Shown: in pieces, positions 33,183-43,019 of the stretch
Numbering within the stretch: position 1 is the stretch's first letter
Layout of the letters: each line of letters begins with the position of its first letter
Assembly (NCBI GenBank): GCA_963921935.1
Contig: OY998178.1
Span: forward strand, 198,494,862 to 198,558,861
Reading direction: 5' to 3'
Length of the DNA: 64,000 bases
From: Galeruca laticollis
Taxonomy: Eukaryota > Arthropoda > Insecta > Coleoptera > Chrysomelidae
The notes under the pieces: generated by a model
What the model saw: only the letters and a program-made list of their open reading frames with translations
What the model was told of the DNA's origin: nothing
Database searches by the model: none
Program-made: the position numbers and the translations under genes

Positions 33183-35982
33183 ATATAACAGGGACACTTT
33201 GCGCTCAGGGGTCGATCAGAGCGACTTCAACAAACAAGAGGACCACGGATTGACTAGGATACACACTAGGTATGGAGATACATTTATGGATAAGGTTTAT
33301 ATTGTACATAATATAAATATTCTAGTAATTATCTATTTAAATTTTAAGTCCTATTCTACATATATGCGAGTATAGTTTTTTGTATAATTCAAAGTTATTT
33401 GACCTAATTAATTCTGTTAAATTATAAGGGACCTTTATTTGATTGTTCTTATTATAAATAAATTTATTCAGTTCTTTAACTTGATTTTGAATCAATATGC
33501 AACCTAAAATTTTATGCTCTGCGTTTCCTTCCTCTCCGCAATCGCACATGGGTGAATCTTCAAGATTAATTTTAAATAGATGTGACTGAACTAATGTGTG
33601 ATTGAATCTGAGTCTACAAATTTTAGATATAACTACCTTATTCAGTTGTGATTTTTGGAACCATGGTTTGCTTGGAATATCTGGTTGAATACTTTTATAA
33701 AAAAGTCCTTTCGTTGAGTTTTTATAATCATCGTTCCAACTGCTTAAAACCTTAGCTTTCGCCCACTGAAACATGTCTTCTTTTGAGCATTTATAATCGG
33801 ACCCCTCTCCCTCTTCTATAGCGCCTTTTGCTAGCTTATCTACTTCCTCGTTGTTAGCTATACCACAATGAGCCTTAACCCAGACAAATTTTATATGTTT
33901 CTGAGTTAGTTCCAATTCATGTAACGTTTTTACTATATCCCCAATGGTATTATTGATTTTTGTTTTGTCTAATATATTGTTTATATTATTGATTTTTTCT
34001 AAGGCACTTCTACAATCGGAGATAATAACGAACTTGTTGTTATCTAGTTTTTGAATGTACTGTAGGGCTTCCAGTATGGCTATTAATTCAGCAGAGTATA
34101 TAGAAAATTTGTCATTCAAACTGCATTGTCTTCTGATTTGGTTAACTGGATCCCAGTAAGCGATACCCACTTGCGATCTAATTTTTGAAGCATCAGTGTA
34201 TATCTGAAGATGATGCGGAAAAAGTGTTTGTATATCACCTCTAAACATCAAATTTCTTATCTTTTCTGGATATTCTATGTAGTTTCTTAAATAATAAACC
34301 TTAGGATCTGTATCTAGCTCTACGTAATTTCTTGTTTTTATTTCTATTTCGTTGGAAACTGGTAAGTATTGTGCATAAACTTTTATAATTGGTAAAGTTG
34401 CTTTTTTCTGCCAATATTTTGTTGTTAAGTCTAATATATATAATTCATGAATCTTATTTAGCAGTTTACTTTGTTTTTTGTGCAATTTGAAAATTAATTT
34501 GAATGTTAGATATTGTCTTCTATACTTTAGTGGCATTTCTACCGCTTCTACATATAAATTACTTATTGGTGTAATTTTCATTGCTCCTAGTGATAGACGC
34601 ACACACTTATTCGTTACTATTTCCAATTTTTTTAGATGGGTCTGTGCTGCTTGTGAATAAAATACAGACCCATAATCTAAAATGGATCTGATGAAGGATC
34701 TATAAAATAAGAGAGATGTACTCGGATCTGCTCCCCAATTCGTATGGCTTACTGCTCTCAACACATTCACTCCTTTTTCCGCCCTATTTATTAAGTATTC
34801 AATGTGATTTTTCCAAAGCAGTTTCCTATCCAGGATGATTCCCAGATATTTAATTTTTGACTCTACTTTGAATTCTATTTCGTTAATTTTTAAATTAGAT
34901 GGTAAGTTTCTTTTCTTGGAAAAAATACATAGCTGAGTTTTCTTTGTAGATATATTTAAACCCTTCGCATGACACCATTTCTCCAGAGAAGTGTAACTCT
35001 TTGATAGTTCTGTTGATTGCAGAGCGGTATTTGAAATATTTCCTTGGTATACGCATACGTCATCGGCAAATTCCAGTATTTTAGTATTATTTCCTGCTAT
35101 CTTACACAAATCTGACGTATAAATTATATATAGCAAGGGGCTTAGTATTCCCCCCTGTGGCAAACCAACATTAGCTAATCTAGGCTCTAACAACTCATTC
35201 TGTATCCTTACGTATATCTTTCTATTTGAATATAATGAACAAATTCTCGACGTAAATTCTGCTGGTAATCCTATATGTATCATTTGATCATACAAAATGT
35301 CCAATTTGACGTTATCGTAGGCCCCTTCTATATCCACAAATATAGCGGTTAGAGATTCCTCTTTCGAGAAAGAAATATTTATATCGGAAACCAGTTGTCC
35401 TATGTTCTCATTTATCGAATACCCTTTTCTAAATCCAAATTGTGTTTCTGGAAATTTTTTATTTTCATCCATCCATTTTTCTAACCTTGTTTTAATAATT
35501 CTTTCAAATGTTTTGAATACGCATGATGCTAAAGATATCCCCCTGTACGATTCCGGAAATTCGGGAGGTTTCTTAGGTTTAAGAATGGGAATTACAATAT
35601 AATCTTTCCAACTAGGAGGAAATTTTCCGCTTTTCCAAATGTTATTAAAAATATTCAATAAACACTGTTTTGCTATTTCAGGTAGGTTAAATAACATGAT
35701 ATAATGAACGTTATCGAGACCTGGAGCTGAATTTATATTATTTTTAATACTAATTTTCAATTCCCTGAGAGAGAATGGTTTTAATAGTGGATGATTTTCA
35801 TTAACTAATTCATCCGAAATACAATACATAGAATTTACTTGAACCCATGGAGGAGTTAATTTCGTTTGAAATATTAAAGCCCAATCATTTTTTATAACCT
35901 TGTTAGTAGGTTCACAATTATAATATACATTTTTGATTTGCTTAACTTCTCTCCAAATCTCTTTAACTGGTGTATTTTTGTG
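33183..35982 (-). mobile_element. 5'-truncated I-group LINE with RNase H
   Basis: The retained part runs from an A-rich tail (left) through a ~150 bp 3' UTR (33183-33336) and a single long frame to 35982, where the frame ends abruptly at TAG and no endonuclease follows. Truncation at the 5' end is the usual fate of LINE copies. I could not find a clear target duplication. Confidence 0.8.
33337..35982 (-). CDS. Reverse transcriptase-RNase H, long intact frame
   Basis: 830 residues from the first Met (35829), with another 51 open codons upstream (including KEIWREVKQIKN and PPWVQVNSM), so the true start is lost. RT: SAPGLDNVHYIML (about residue 34), ESYRGISLASCVFKTFE, ETQFGFRKGYS, AIFVDIEGAYDNV (first catalytic Asp), GLPQGGILSPLLYIIY, LEFADDVCVYQ (FADD), KIKYLGIILDRKLLW. 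After a thumb/connection region comes RNase H: IYTDASKIRSQVG (D), YSAELIAILEAL (E), VIISDCRSALE (D) and VWVKAHCGIANNEEVDKLAK (H and final D); the whole DEDD set is present. A C-terminal zinc-knuckle-like CDCGEEGNAEHKILGC ends the protein. RT plus RNase H and the HC knuckle fit the I superfamily (I, Nimb, Ingi-like). It is the least damaged long gene in the window. Confidence 0.9.
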   Translation of the reverse strand, partial: HKNTPVKEIWREVKQIKNVYYNCEPTNKVIKNDWALIFQTKLTPPWVQVNSMYCISDELVNENHPLLKPFSLRELKISIKNNINSAPGLDNVHYIMLFNLPEIAKQCLLNIFNNIWKSGKFPPSWKDYIVIPILKPKKPPEFPESYRGISLASCVFKTFERIIKTRLEKWMDENKKFPETQFGFRKGYSINENIGQLVSDINISFSKEESLTAIFVDIEGAYDNVKLDILYDQMIHIGLPAEFTSRICSLYSNRKIYVRIQNELLEPRLANVGLPQGGILSPLLYIIYTSDLCKIAGNNTKILEFADDVCVYQGNISNTALQSTELSKSYTSLEKWCHAKGLNISTKKTQLCIFSKKRNLPSNLKINEIEFKVESKIKYLGIILDRKLLWKNHIEYLINRAEKGVNVLRAVSHTNWGADPSTSLLFYRSFIRSILDYGSVFYSQAAQTHLKKLEIVTNKCVRLSLGAMKITPISNLYVEAVEMPLKYRRQYLTFKLIFKLHKKQSKLLNKIHELYILDLTTKYWQKKATLPIIKVYAQYLPVSNEIEIKTRNYVELDTDPKVYYLRNYIEYPEKIRNLMFRGDIQTLFPHHLQIYTDASKIRSQVGIAYWDPVNQIRRQCSLNDKFSIYSAELIAILEALQYIQKLDNNKFVIISDCRSALEKINNINNILDKTKINNTIGDIVKTLHELELTQKHIKFVWVKAHCGIANNEEVDKLAKGAIEEGEGSDYKCSKEDMFQWAKAKVLSSWNDDYKNSTKGLFYKSIQPDIPSKPWFQKSQLNKVVISKICRLRFNHTLVQSHLFKINLEDSPMCDCGEEGNAEHKILGCILIQNQVKELNKFIYNKNNQIKVPYNLTELIRSNNFELYKKLYSHICRIGLKI

Positions 35983-37409
35983 CTATATAAAAATGGAAAA
36001 TCTAAAAGTTCGTTTTTTGAATTTTTCGATAAAACAAGTAATACATATGTGTTGCATCCAAACTGCTACATAAACTCATACGACTGCAGCAGATGAATGG
36101 TTAGAGAAATTTCTATAAAATAAATAATTATCCTTGTCGTGCCGTCTACTAAATGGCATTTCGACAGTTAAGAATTTCTTTAGACCAAGTTTTTTGTTGT
36201 GTTGTTAGCACGTCATTTACAATGTTGAATACATGTATAGGAGATACTGAAAAACGTAAAGCTCAGAAATACAATATATGAGCTAAGCAAATGGCAACCG
36301 CATAATTGTACAATTTATACCCGTAGATTCACCACGGTACTTTCAGGACAGATTTTGAAATTTTTTCGTCGAAATATTTTTTCTTTAAGACAATATTTGA
36401 AAGAATTTAGGTAATATTACAAGACATTCAATTACTTAATTTTTTTAGTGCATCATAGAAATTATTAAACTATTCAGGAAATTATACATGTTTCACTTCT
36501 GGAAACTCTAACATTGTAATCATTACATCATCAAAATAACAATATAATATGCTTTGCGCAATTTTAGTGGTCCCCGTGACTAATAATTTAAACGAATACT
36601 GGCAATCGGCCAAATATCTTCACTTCAGCCTACAAATCTAATTTTATTATTTTTAACTGCAACAATTTTCAGGTGGATCTATTTTGACGAATAATCTGTT
36701 TGTTATCGTTACATATAAGATTCGAGGCTAAAACAGTGGAATCTGCTCAAGAGGCATGTAAGTAAGTGATCAAAGAGAACATCATGAAATATTTTCTCCA
36801 TTTTTTATTAAAGAAGGCGGACTTTGTTATTGCAATTATGTGAAAGGTTTGTTTGATGCAATCGGAATCTATTGTGTATTCTGAATGACGTCTTTTCATT
36901 GACAGCTCCACGGAAGGTCTAAGCAGTTCTACTTCATAATGGGAATAAGTTTCCATCTCCTTCCTTTAGCATATTCTGCAATGCTCAAAGAAAACTACGA
37001 GAGCGTTTAAATGGTACTTGAAGCATTAAAGTAAAGAAATTATGCCTGGTGATAGGGGATTTCGAGATGGTTGGTTTTCTTGCGGGAATTCAACACAGTC
37101 ACTAAACACCCACGAAAAAACAAGAGTGGTTCAAAATTAGAGCAGCGCTTTCTTGGCAATAAAAATTTGCAAATTGCGAAAAGCTTATTTCTGATATGTT
37201 TGATAACCTCAAACGCATGGGTTGCATAATGTCCTCTAAAATATATGTTCACTTAAATCAGTTTAATAATAATTTAAGGGCATATTCTAGACCTTTAGTA
37301 CACTCAGACTTACTGCGCCTATATTTATAAAGAGTGGTTGGTTTTTTTACGCACATAGTTTCTGGCTGCATGGGTTCATTAATGATTACATTTGAGAGCT
37401 AATACGATC
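35983..37409. other. No gene seen
   Basis: AT-rich; short frames only, none with recognisable motifs. Confidence 0.4.
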
Positions 37410-37960
37410 TTACTTCTTCTTCCTCTTATTTTACGACCATGTCTTGTTTATAATACCAACACTTTTGTGGCCTTCCCTGAAGTCTACTGGTATTCGGTGC
37501 CTATTCCTTTGACATTTTTTAAAGGCGATCATCGTCCATCCTATTGACATGATCTCTTCTTGCTCTTCTTCTAGATCTGGTCCATCTTACTATATCTGGA
37601 ACATCACATGTCATTTTGATAGCATTGCTCCTTCTTCTGTTTTTCTGCATGTGATTGAATGTAATGTTTTCATCACAGTCATTCTTAAAAGCTGTTTAGT
37701 ATCCGTTGTCTCTGCCCTCGTTTCTATTGCATGTGCCATAATGAGCCTAACGCATGTTTTATATATTCGTGCAAAGCTAGTTGCCTCCTCGTGATGCACC
37801 CTGGGTAACGTTAAATGAACTAGCAAATGGCGGTCAGACAAACTAGGAGGTTCTTCTAACCAACGCAAGACACAATCCATGAATTGTAAACGATGCCTCA
37901 AAGTAACCCCAAAAATCCTTCTAAGGACAAGAAATCTCGGACCCATGGTTCGATTTGTCA
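37410..37960 (-). pseudogene. RTE-type LINE, C-terminal fragment
   Basis: Minus strand gives FARIYKTCVRLIMAHAIETR (about 37770), RAETTDTKQLLRMTVMKTL and then, after a shift, MCDVPDIVRWTRSRRR, DHVNRMDDDRL and GRPQKCW (about 37470). In intact RTE proteins this reads IYK..VRP.MTYA.ETRA.T..TK..LRT.EMK.LR, then RDM..V.DIVRW.R.RRR.W.DHV.RM and PGRPPKRW. It is the end of the RT region and the C-terminal domain. The 5' part (37800-37960) is degraded beyond recognition. Confidence 0.7.
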
Positions 37961-38287
37961 AATAAATATAGAGAGTATAAGTTATTCCAAGAGCCAGTAC
38001 TTATCAAAACTACTGAAGAATGACAATATTGATCGGGTGGCAACTTAGGAAACACATTGCAGTACTAAGGAACAACTGCAAAAAGGGGCGGGATAACTGG
38101 ATATGAACTACTTGGTGCCACATACCATCATGTATACGGAGTCGCAACCTACGGTATCCGCCAAAATAAACAGTACCGAAACAGAGAGTGCCGTGGAGTT
38201 GTTTATGTAATATGGATTTGTTATACTTGACTTAATTGTCATTAGTTGATATATTAATAGTACGCTGCAGTTAAATTTGATATAAAA

Positions 38288-39400
38288 ATGGTTCTAACAA
38301 CGGAAGAAAAAGTTTTTTTGGTAGAGCATTATTTTCGTTCATACGGAAAAGGTCGTAATGATGGTCCAAGCTTAGAACAGGTGTCAATAAAATATCAACA
38401 AAAATTTAATAAAGCAGCTCCTAGTAAAAGTGTGATGTTAGCTGTTGTTGAAAAATTTCGTCGCACTGGTAGTGTATTGTGTCAACGTAAAGGTTCTTTA
38501 GGTCGTCGAAAAACAGTATGCACTAACGAAAATGAAGGACGTGTTTTTAACCAAGTTGTGCAATCACCTCAAAGAAGTCTTGTAAGAACTGCATGTAAAC
38601 TCAACATTAGTGAAACGTCTTTACGTCGCATGTTCAAATCAATTGGTGGTTATCCATACCGTATTCAAGTTGGACAACGACTAAATGCTGCGGACAAACG
38701 TGCAAGAGAAATTTACTGTGGTCGCATGTTGAGTTTAATCCCGAATTTTTGAAAAACATATGGTTTTCAGACGAGAGTCACGTTCATCTTAGCGGCTATA
38801 TTAATCGACAAACAACCAGATTCCTTGGATTTGAACGTCCTGATGTCATTGTAGAGAAACCACTCCACAGTCTTCGAGTTACCGTTTGGTGCGCGGTATC
38901 TGGTCATGGAATGATTGGTCCTTATTTCGTTGAAGATGATAATCAGAATCCACTTACTGTCAACCAAGAGCGTTATAGAAAGAAAATTATTATACCTTTT
39001 GTGAGAGATCTAAATAACTTTTGCCGTGCACGAAATCTACAGTTTCGCACACAATGGTTCCAACAAGATGGTGCAACGAGCCATACAGCTGTGCGCACCT
39101 TAGACTTACTCCGTCAGCATTTCGATAATAGAATAATTTCTCGGGGAACAGACTTCGAATATCCTTCTCATTCACCTGATCTGACGCCACCTGACGCATA
39201 CATTTGGGGCATAATGAAGGACAAAATATTTCACTCGAAAAATCCGCCGGCGAATATTGCCGAACTACGGGAAAGAATACAAAATATTTTTCGGCAGTTA
39301 CATCAACCACTTTTTATAAATATGTTTATTGACTTACAAAATCGATATGACGCTTGTTTTCGTTGAAATGGTGAACATTTTGAACACTTACATTACAGAA
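38288..39400 (+). pseudogene. DD41D Tc1/mariner-type transposase, second lineage
   Basis: First frame 38288-38752: MVLTTEEKVFLVEHYFRSYG, SVMLAVVEKFRRTGSV (N-terminal HTH), RSLVRTACKLNISETSLRRM (second HTH) and YPYRIQVGQRLNAADKRARE. Second frame 38749-39366: NIWFSDESHVHLSGYINRQT (first Asp), WFQQDGATSHTAVRT (second), SPDLTPPDAYIWG (third). I count 41 residues between the second and third Asp. The break is a one-base shift just before 38749, within the usual LNPEFL..I(W/L)FSDES stretch. A TGA at 39364-39366 replaces an Arg codon shortly before the end; the remaining NGEHFEHL continues in frame. The protein differs strongly from the DD41D copy at 5.4-6.5 kb, so two lineages coexisted. I did not find its inverted repeats. 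Confidence 0.85.
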
Positions 39401-40759
39401 ATTACGGAATTGTTGTTTAATACAAAGTTTTGGGTATCGATGGTTATCCATGGTCATTGTTATTTGTATACAATTAAGAGACATTCAAAAAATATTAAAT
39501 GCAAACTTGACTCTTTCAATCTCTAAACGGATTATATCATCTGGAGTATTGATGGGGACTAAAAGAACTCATTTCAGGAAATATAGTTGTACTCGTTCCA
39601 ATATGTCTTAAGTACCTTCGACTCCAGACAGACATACAGTTAAACATTACATTAAGGGCTAGTGACTCAAACAATTTGAATCTAGGTTGCCAAGTACCAT
39701 TTCTAGTTTTAGTCATTATTGGAAGAAGAGAACGTATTGCCTGTTACCTTTGTTGGAGGTTAAATGGGCCATATCATTAATGAGACCTGATGAAGTAAAT
39801 ACTACACCTATATATGTATATTTATTGGTTGTAGAGATTGTAATGCGAAAAATCACCGACCGTTGAAAATTAAATTTGGCAAGACTGTCGCTGGTTTTGA
39901 TGATAGGCCAGTGTAATGAGAACGAAGCTAGTTCCCCATCAACGTTGTGTGAGTTTTAAAAATTCGTGCACTTAGGCAGTCATTTTACCTGGAAAGTATA
40001 TTACCTCCTGATTAGGGAAGGAAAATACGGTGTGAGTTAGCATCTAGGTGGTCCGACCCGGCGTTTTTCTGTGGAAAACCGTTCCGATGAGCAGCGAGTT
40101 CCAGGATTTTTGTAGGATTTAAACAACCACGTGGATATTTTGTTAGACGTTTTGCTCGAGGAACTCAATATTTAGGTTTTTTTTGTTTACCTTGGATTTT
40201 ATGGATTTTTCCGCCGATTGAGGAGTATAGTCAGCCAGACCACTCGCCTGGATCAGTAGCCAGGAGGACTGGAATATTTTTTTGAAGCGTCGACATCGAG
40301 GGATTCGGTTGCTGTTATGAAGCAGGAAAATCGTAGTAAACGTCATTTTATTTAATATTGTTATACACTTTCAACGTTTATCCATTTTTTAGAGTCAAAA
40401 TTTTACAAAATTTTTATTATATGGTTTTTCCTATGTTATATTTTTGCGCTAATTAAGCGATATTACTCGTTCAACGTTTAAAACGTTAAACATTTTATTT
40501 GAATATTAAATTGTTTACTTTAAACGCTAGGTATACCACGGTACGTATTGCTGCGATATTAAGGTATATTTTTCTGTCTTTGACGATTTTCATTTATGTA
40601 TGTAATGGCATTTATAAATATTTAAACTCATATAGTTTGTGGCAGTGTGAACCCAATTTATTGAATCAATTGTAATTTTGGGGTTAGAGTTTCACCGAAT
40701 TTGAAAAATTGTGCATGAACCATTTGTTTGTTTCCTGTAATTGAACTGTAATTTGAGAC
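39401..40759. other. No gene seen
   Basis: Mixed AT-rich DNA. A somewhat GC-richer stretch around 40030-40120 has no readable family. Confidence 0.4.
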
Positions 40760-41000
40760 ATATGTGTAGATTGGGGCCCTCAGCTCTTCTGCACCCTGAG
40801 TTAGTAGCCTTCAGCTCTACTCAGGTATCATAGAACCTGCTTGTTTGATTTACAAATTGTATTTTGCTTGTAGCTGCTAATTTAGCGTACGAATTATGTT
40901 ATTATGTAGATTTCGGCCATCAGCCTAACTACATACTGAAGCTACAGCCTTCAGCTGAGCTCAGGTAATAATTTGATTAATTTTTTTGTTGTAAACATGT
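40760..41000. repeat. Diverged direct repeat, two copies ~144 bp apart
   Basis: GTAGATT..GGCC.TCAGC ... AGCCTTCAGCT ... CTCAGGTA is present starting at about 40764 and again at about 40908. The two copies are imperfect. They lie just upstream of the 40 bp satellite. Confidence 0.6.
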
Positions 41001-41160
41001 ATCTCATATTTTGGAAAGAGACATAAGCTCCAAGAAAATATTAAACTTCAATCAGAGGATATTAGCCGACTATCATTTTAAGATATTGCATTAGCTTCTA
41101 TCGCGGGCCTTGAGCGTGGAGACTGAATCCAGAAATTCCGTAACGAAAATAACCTGACAC

Positions 41161-42105
41161 TTATACGAGGACTGCCCAATAAATGTTGATACTTTTATGA
41201 CTATACAAGGACTGTTCAATAAATTTTGATTGTTTTATGATGATACGAGGACTGTCCAATACATTTTGATTGTTTTATACTTGTACGAGGACTGTCCAAT
41301 ACATTTTAATTATTTTATACTTATACGAGGACTGCACAATAAATGTTGATACTTTTATGACTATACGAAGAATGTCCAATAAGTCTTGATTATTTTATGA
41401 TGATACGAGGACTGTCCAATAAATGTTGACTGTTTTATACTTATACGAGGACTGCCCAATAAATTTTAATACTTTTATGATTATTTTATGCTGATACGAG
41501 GACTGTCCAATAAGTTTTAATATCTATATACTTGTACGAGGACTGTCAATAAATTTTAATTCTTTTATACTTATACGAGGTCTGCCCAATAAATTTTGAT
41601 ACTTTTATGACTATACGAGGACTGTCCAATAAGTTTTGATTATTTTATGCTTATACGAGGATTGTCGAGTACGTTTTGATTCTTTTCTACTCATACGTTG
41701 ACTGCACAATAAATTTTGATACTTTTATGATTATACGAGTGCTGTCCAATAAGTTTTGATTATTTTATGCTGATACGAGGACTGCTCAATAAATTTTAAT
41801 ACTGATATGATTAAACGAGGACTGTCCAATACATTTTGATTCTTTTATTCTTATACGAGGAGTGTCCAATAAATTTCGATTATTTCATACTTATACGAGG
41901 ACTGCCAAATAAATGTTGAAACTTTTATGATTATACGAGGACTGTCCAATAAATTTTGATTTTTTATACTTATACAAGGACTGCCCAATAAGTTTTGATT
42001 ATTTTATGCTGATACCAGGACTGTCCAATAAATTTTGATACTTGTATGATTATACGAGGACTGTCCAATAAGTTTTGATTAATTTATGCTGATACGAGGA
42101 CTGTG
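41161..42105. repeat. 40 bp satellite array, about 23 units
   Basis: Units contain the core TACGAGGACTGTCCAATAA followed by TTTTGAT, a T/A-rich spacer with TTTTAT, and a second TAC. The starts are exactly 40 bp apart for long runs (TACGAGG ends at 41170, 41210, 41250, 41290, 41330, 41370, 41410, 41450), with one 10-11 bp insertion near 41485 and a few 1-2 bp losses. Variants alternate: ACTGCCCAAT units with TACTTTTATGA, then ACTGTCCAAT units with TATTTTATG or TGTTTTATAC, suggesting an older multi-unit period. No coding. Its core resembles mariner-type inverted ends, including the TATACGAGG of the 16.96 kb element. Confidence 0.95.
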
Positions 42106-42281
42106 AAAGTATAGAGAAGAGAAGCATAAAGAGCTAAAAAAAGAGCTAAAAAGAAAAAGAAATTGTGAACGTCAAAGTGTAAAACTCTATGCAATAGCTT
42201 TACCGCGGCAGTCTCCGAGTGCCACACGTCTTTTTTTAATATTAACTTTCCTAATCCTATCCAGAGTGTTTTATTTGTGCT

Positions 42282-42310
42282 GTTAGCCCACTAAGTTGTT
42301 GTGGGCTAAC
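42282..42310. other. Perfect 10 bp stem hairpin
   Basis: GTTAGCCCAC (42282-42291), a nine-base loop, then GTGGGCTAAC (42301-42310). The surrounding ~300 bp (42220-42520) are more complex in composition than their AT-rich flanks. They could be an LTR or element end starting TGTTAGCCCAC, but I found no matching partner. Confidence 0.5.
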
Positions 42311-42534
42311 TTAAGAAGTCTTGGGTGCTTGCCAAAACTTCTCTGGCGCCCTTTTAGTAAACATTTAAGTTTTGAAGATTCCACCCTTTCTTCGAGTCGT
42401 AGCTAGTCGACTGGCGAGCACGAGTTGTACTACGGGAGACAACCCGCATATCTATAACGAGCACTGAGAGGTTGAGTTTGTTGAGTTTTCCTCGTTATAA
42501 GATCAGTTGGTTATTAAACTAAAAATCATAGTTA

Positions 42535-43010
42535 AGTTTCCGAAAATCGAAAAAATTGCATAATTTTTGTTTTCTGTAAATTAACAGTTAATTTCTTCGT
42601 AATGGTATATCTTTCTAAAATTCTCAATTTATTAACATCAATTTCAGAATATGCCAAAATGACAAGATCGTCAGCATACATTAGGGGCAAAACGTCATTT
42701 TTGTCATCAATATTTAAATCTTCTCCCGAGGATTTTTTAATGAAATTAACTGTCTCAACCCTTACTTTGTGGAATCTACTCATATTAGTGTTTTAAATGA
42801 AACTTACTGTTTCTAGTTAACTCAGTTTATTGAAATAAACTGTGGAGTTAACTAGAAACAGTAAATTTCATTTAAAACACTAATATCAATATTTACACCT
42901 TGAGCGCCGTTATCATAAAAAAAGCTTTCAAAATCTGCTATGAACAGTGCAAATAATAAGGGGCTGAGATGTGATCCCCTGAGCCATCAGCGCTTGAAAA
43001 TGATTCTCTC
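42535..43010 (-). pseudogene. LINE reverse-transcriptase fragment carrying an insertion
   Basis: On the minus strand, 43010-42890 reads a GDHLSPLLFALFIADFESFF segment (RT motif upstream of the catalytic box) and YDNGAQGVNID. The frame resumes after a ~150 bp insertion with KKSSGEDLNIDDKNDVLPLM, then YADDLVILAYSEIDVNKL (catalytic YADD) and LTVNLQKTKIMQF (about 42560). Together these form a contiguous stretch of the palm domain of a non-LTR RT. The rest of the element is absent. Confidence 0.75.
42738..42888. mobile_element. Hairpin repeat inserted in the RT fragment
   Basis: Starts GAAATTAACTGTCTCAACCC and ends with a near-perfect hairpin. The left arm (42782-42823) begins ATATTAGTGTTTTAAATGAA; the right arm (about 42846-42887) is its complement with one mismatch over about 42 bp. 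The loop is about 22 bp. It separates two pieces of one RT frame, so it moved here after the LINE. The same unit occurs at 54129-54258 and half of it at 604-651. No target duplication is obvious at this site. Confidence 0.75.
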
Positions 43011-43019
43011 CAAATGTTG

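Noticed and set aside
38200..39480. Terminal inverted repeats for the second DD41D gene
   Set aside because: The best shared stretch is about nine bases (CTTAATTGT), which is expected by chance in AT-rich DNA.
41161..42105. CRISPR-like array (regular repeats)
   Set aside because: Units are tandem with no unique spacers, diverged along their full length, and the context is a eukaryotic genome; it is a satellite.
42220..42530. A solo LTR starting TGTTAGCCCAC
   Set aside because: Only the hairpin is firm; no CA end with target duplication or promoter elements could be placed.
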